This document shows, one piece after another, positions 63,352 through 64,000 of a stretch of DNA of 64,000 nucleotides (within the stretch, counting starts at the first letter, position 1; each line of letters starts with the position of its first letter). The position numbers were made by a program, and so were the translations under genes. Under the pieces are notes generated by a model that ran no database searches, had not been told where the DNA came from, and saw nothing but the letters and a program-made list of their open reading frames with translations. Origin of the DNA: Pseudorhodoferax sp. Leaf267 (GTDB lineage Bacteria > Pseudomonadota > Gammaproteobacteria > Burkholderiales > Burkholderiaceae_C); NCBI RefSeq assembly GCF_001422405.1, contig NZ_LMMV01000022.1:176628-240627 (forward strand), in the 5' to 3' direction.

Positions 63352-64000
63352 ATGAACCTGCCCGGACTCAACTTCCAACTCGGCGAAGACGTGGACGCGC
63401 TGCGCGAGGCCGTGCATGCCTTCGCGCAGGCCGAGATCGCCCCGCGCGCGGCCGAGATCGACCGCAGCGACCAGTTCCCCATGGACCTGTGGCGCAAGAT
63501 GGGCGACCTGGGCGTGCTGGGCATCACGGCGCCCGAGGCCTATGGCGGCGCCAACATGGGCTACCTGGCCCACATGATCGCGATGGAGGAAATCAGCCGC
63601 GCCAGCGCTTCGGTCGGCCTGTCGTACGGCGCGCACAGCAACCTGTGCGTGAACCAGCTCAAGCGCAACGGCAACGATGCCCAGCGCCAGAAGTACCTGC
63701 CCAAGCTGATCAGCGGCGAGCATGTGGGCGCGCTGGCCATGAGCGAGCCCGGTGCCGGCAGCGACGTGATCTCCATGAAACTCAAGGCCGAGGACAAGGG
63801 CGGCTACTACCTGCTCAACGGCAGCAAGATGTGGATCACCAACGGCCCGGACGCCGACACGCTGGTCGTCTACGCCAAGACCGAGCCCGAGATGGGCGCG
63901 CGCGGCGTCACCGCCTTCATCGTCGAGAAGGGCATGCCAGGCTTTTCCATCGCGCAAAAGCTCGACAAGCTGGGCATGCGCGGCAGCCACACCGGCGAGC
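63352..64000 (+). CDS. liuA: Isovaleryl-CoA dehydrogenase, cut by window end
   Basis: First 216 codons of an acyl-CoA dehydrogenase strongly resembling isovaleryl-CoA dehydrogenase: [58 protein letters not shown]. It converts isovaleryl-CoA to 3-methylcrotonyl-CoA in leucine breakdown, passing electrons to ETF. GAGGAG lies six bases before the ATG. The gene runs past 64000, so the catalytic Glu region is not visible. Context (LiuR, operator 2) supports the call. Confidence 0.9.
   Translation, partial: MNLPGLNFQLGEDVDALREAVHAFAQAEIAPRAAEIDRSDQFPMDLWRKMGDLGVLGITAPEAYGGANMGYLAHMIAMEEISRASASVGLSYGAHSNLCVNQLKRNGNDAQRQKYLPKLISGEHVGALAMSEPGAGSDVISMKLKAEDKGGYYLLNGSKMWITNGPDADTLVVYAKTEPEMGARGVTAFIVEKGMPGFSIAQKLDKLGMRGSHTGE

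Overview
This 64 kb window is a high-GC, gene-dense chromosomal segment. Gene content and order (prmA, DUF3426, PfkB kinase, Lys/Ala/Pro-rich histone-like gene, nrdBA, ampD-pilRS, ffh, Bug receptor, LiuR-type MerR regulator) suggest a betaproteobacterium of the order Burkholderiales, most likely Comamonadaceae. That placement is inferred from gene content and style, not from a database search. No phage, insertion sequence, CRISPR array or rRNA operon is visible. There is one tRNA gene.

Region 1 (1-25 kb) is mostly housekeeping and envelope. It holds prmA, a zinc-ribbon/DUF3426 membrane protein, a PfkB kinase and a histone H1-like repeat protein. The class Ia ribonucleotide reductase genes nrdA/nrdB follow, with a tandem NrdR-box promoter upstream of nrdA. 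Next come ampD, the PilS/PilR pair, a CcsA-like protein and ffh. Then come opgH and a miaB-glrK-qseG-glrR operon. The 175 bp between glrR and opgH contain an arrangement typical of a sigma-54 promoter: a -24/-12 element 11/12 identical to consensus, an IHF site, and two boxes matching or nearly matching the known GlrR operator TGTC-N10-GACA. I infer that GlrR directly activates opgH, linking the GlrK/QseG/GlrR envelope system to periplasmic glucan synthesis. This is the main regulatory finding.

Region 2 (25-47 kb) is accessory. Two small genes, a DUF35 Zn-ribbon/OB-fold protein and a lipoprotein hydrolase lead into about 19 kb of CoA-ester catabolism. It holds three acyl-CoA dehydrogenases (two adjacent as a probable heteromeric pair), an iron-ADH-like protein that has lost metal ligands, a Bug receptor, a crotonase, a MaoC-type dehydratase and LysR and GntR regulators. 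It also has two family III CoA-transferases, a thiolase-like protein without the usual nucleophilic cysteine, an acyl-CoA synthetase (ADP-forming type) and an aldehyde dehydrogenase. Two decayed genes, a frameshifted crotonase and a truncated thiolase, show the cluster is remodelling. The substrate is unknown.

Region 3 (47-64 kb) has an elongator-type tRNA-Met(CAT), an enoyl-CoA hydratase, fadD, a lipase-like hydrolase, an Lrp-family regulator and an acetyltransferase. An envelope/translation run follows: corC-lnt-glyQ-glyS-gmhB-plsC-YgjP-like. The window closes with a LiuR regulon: two near-identical perfect palindromes flank the merR-type gene liuR, one facing an MBL-fold hydrolase and the other facing a thioesterase and an isovaleryl-CoA dehydrogenase cut by the window end.
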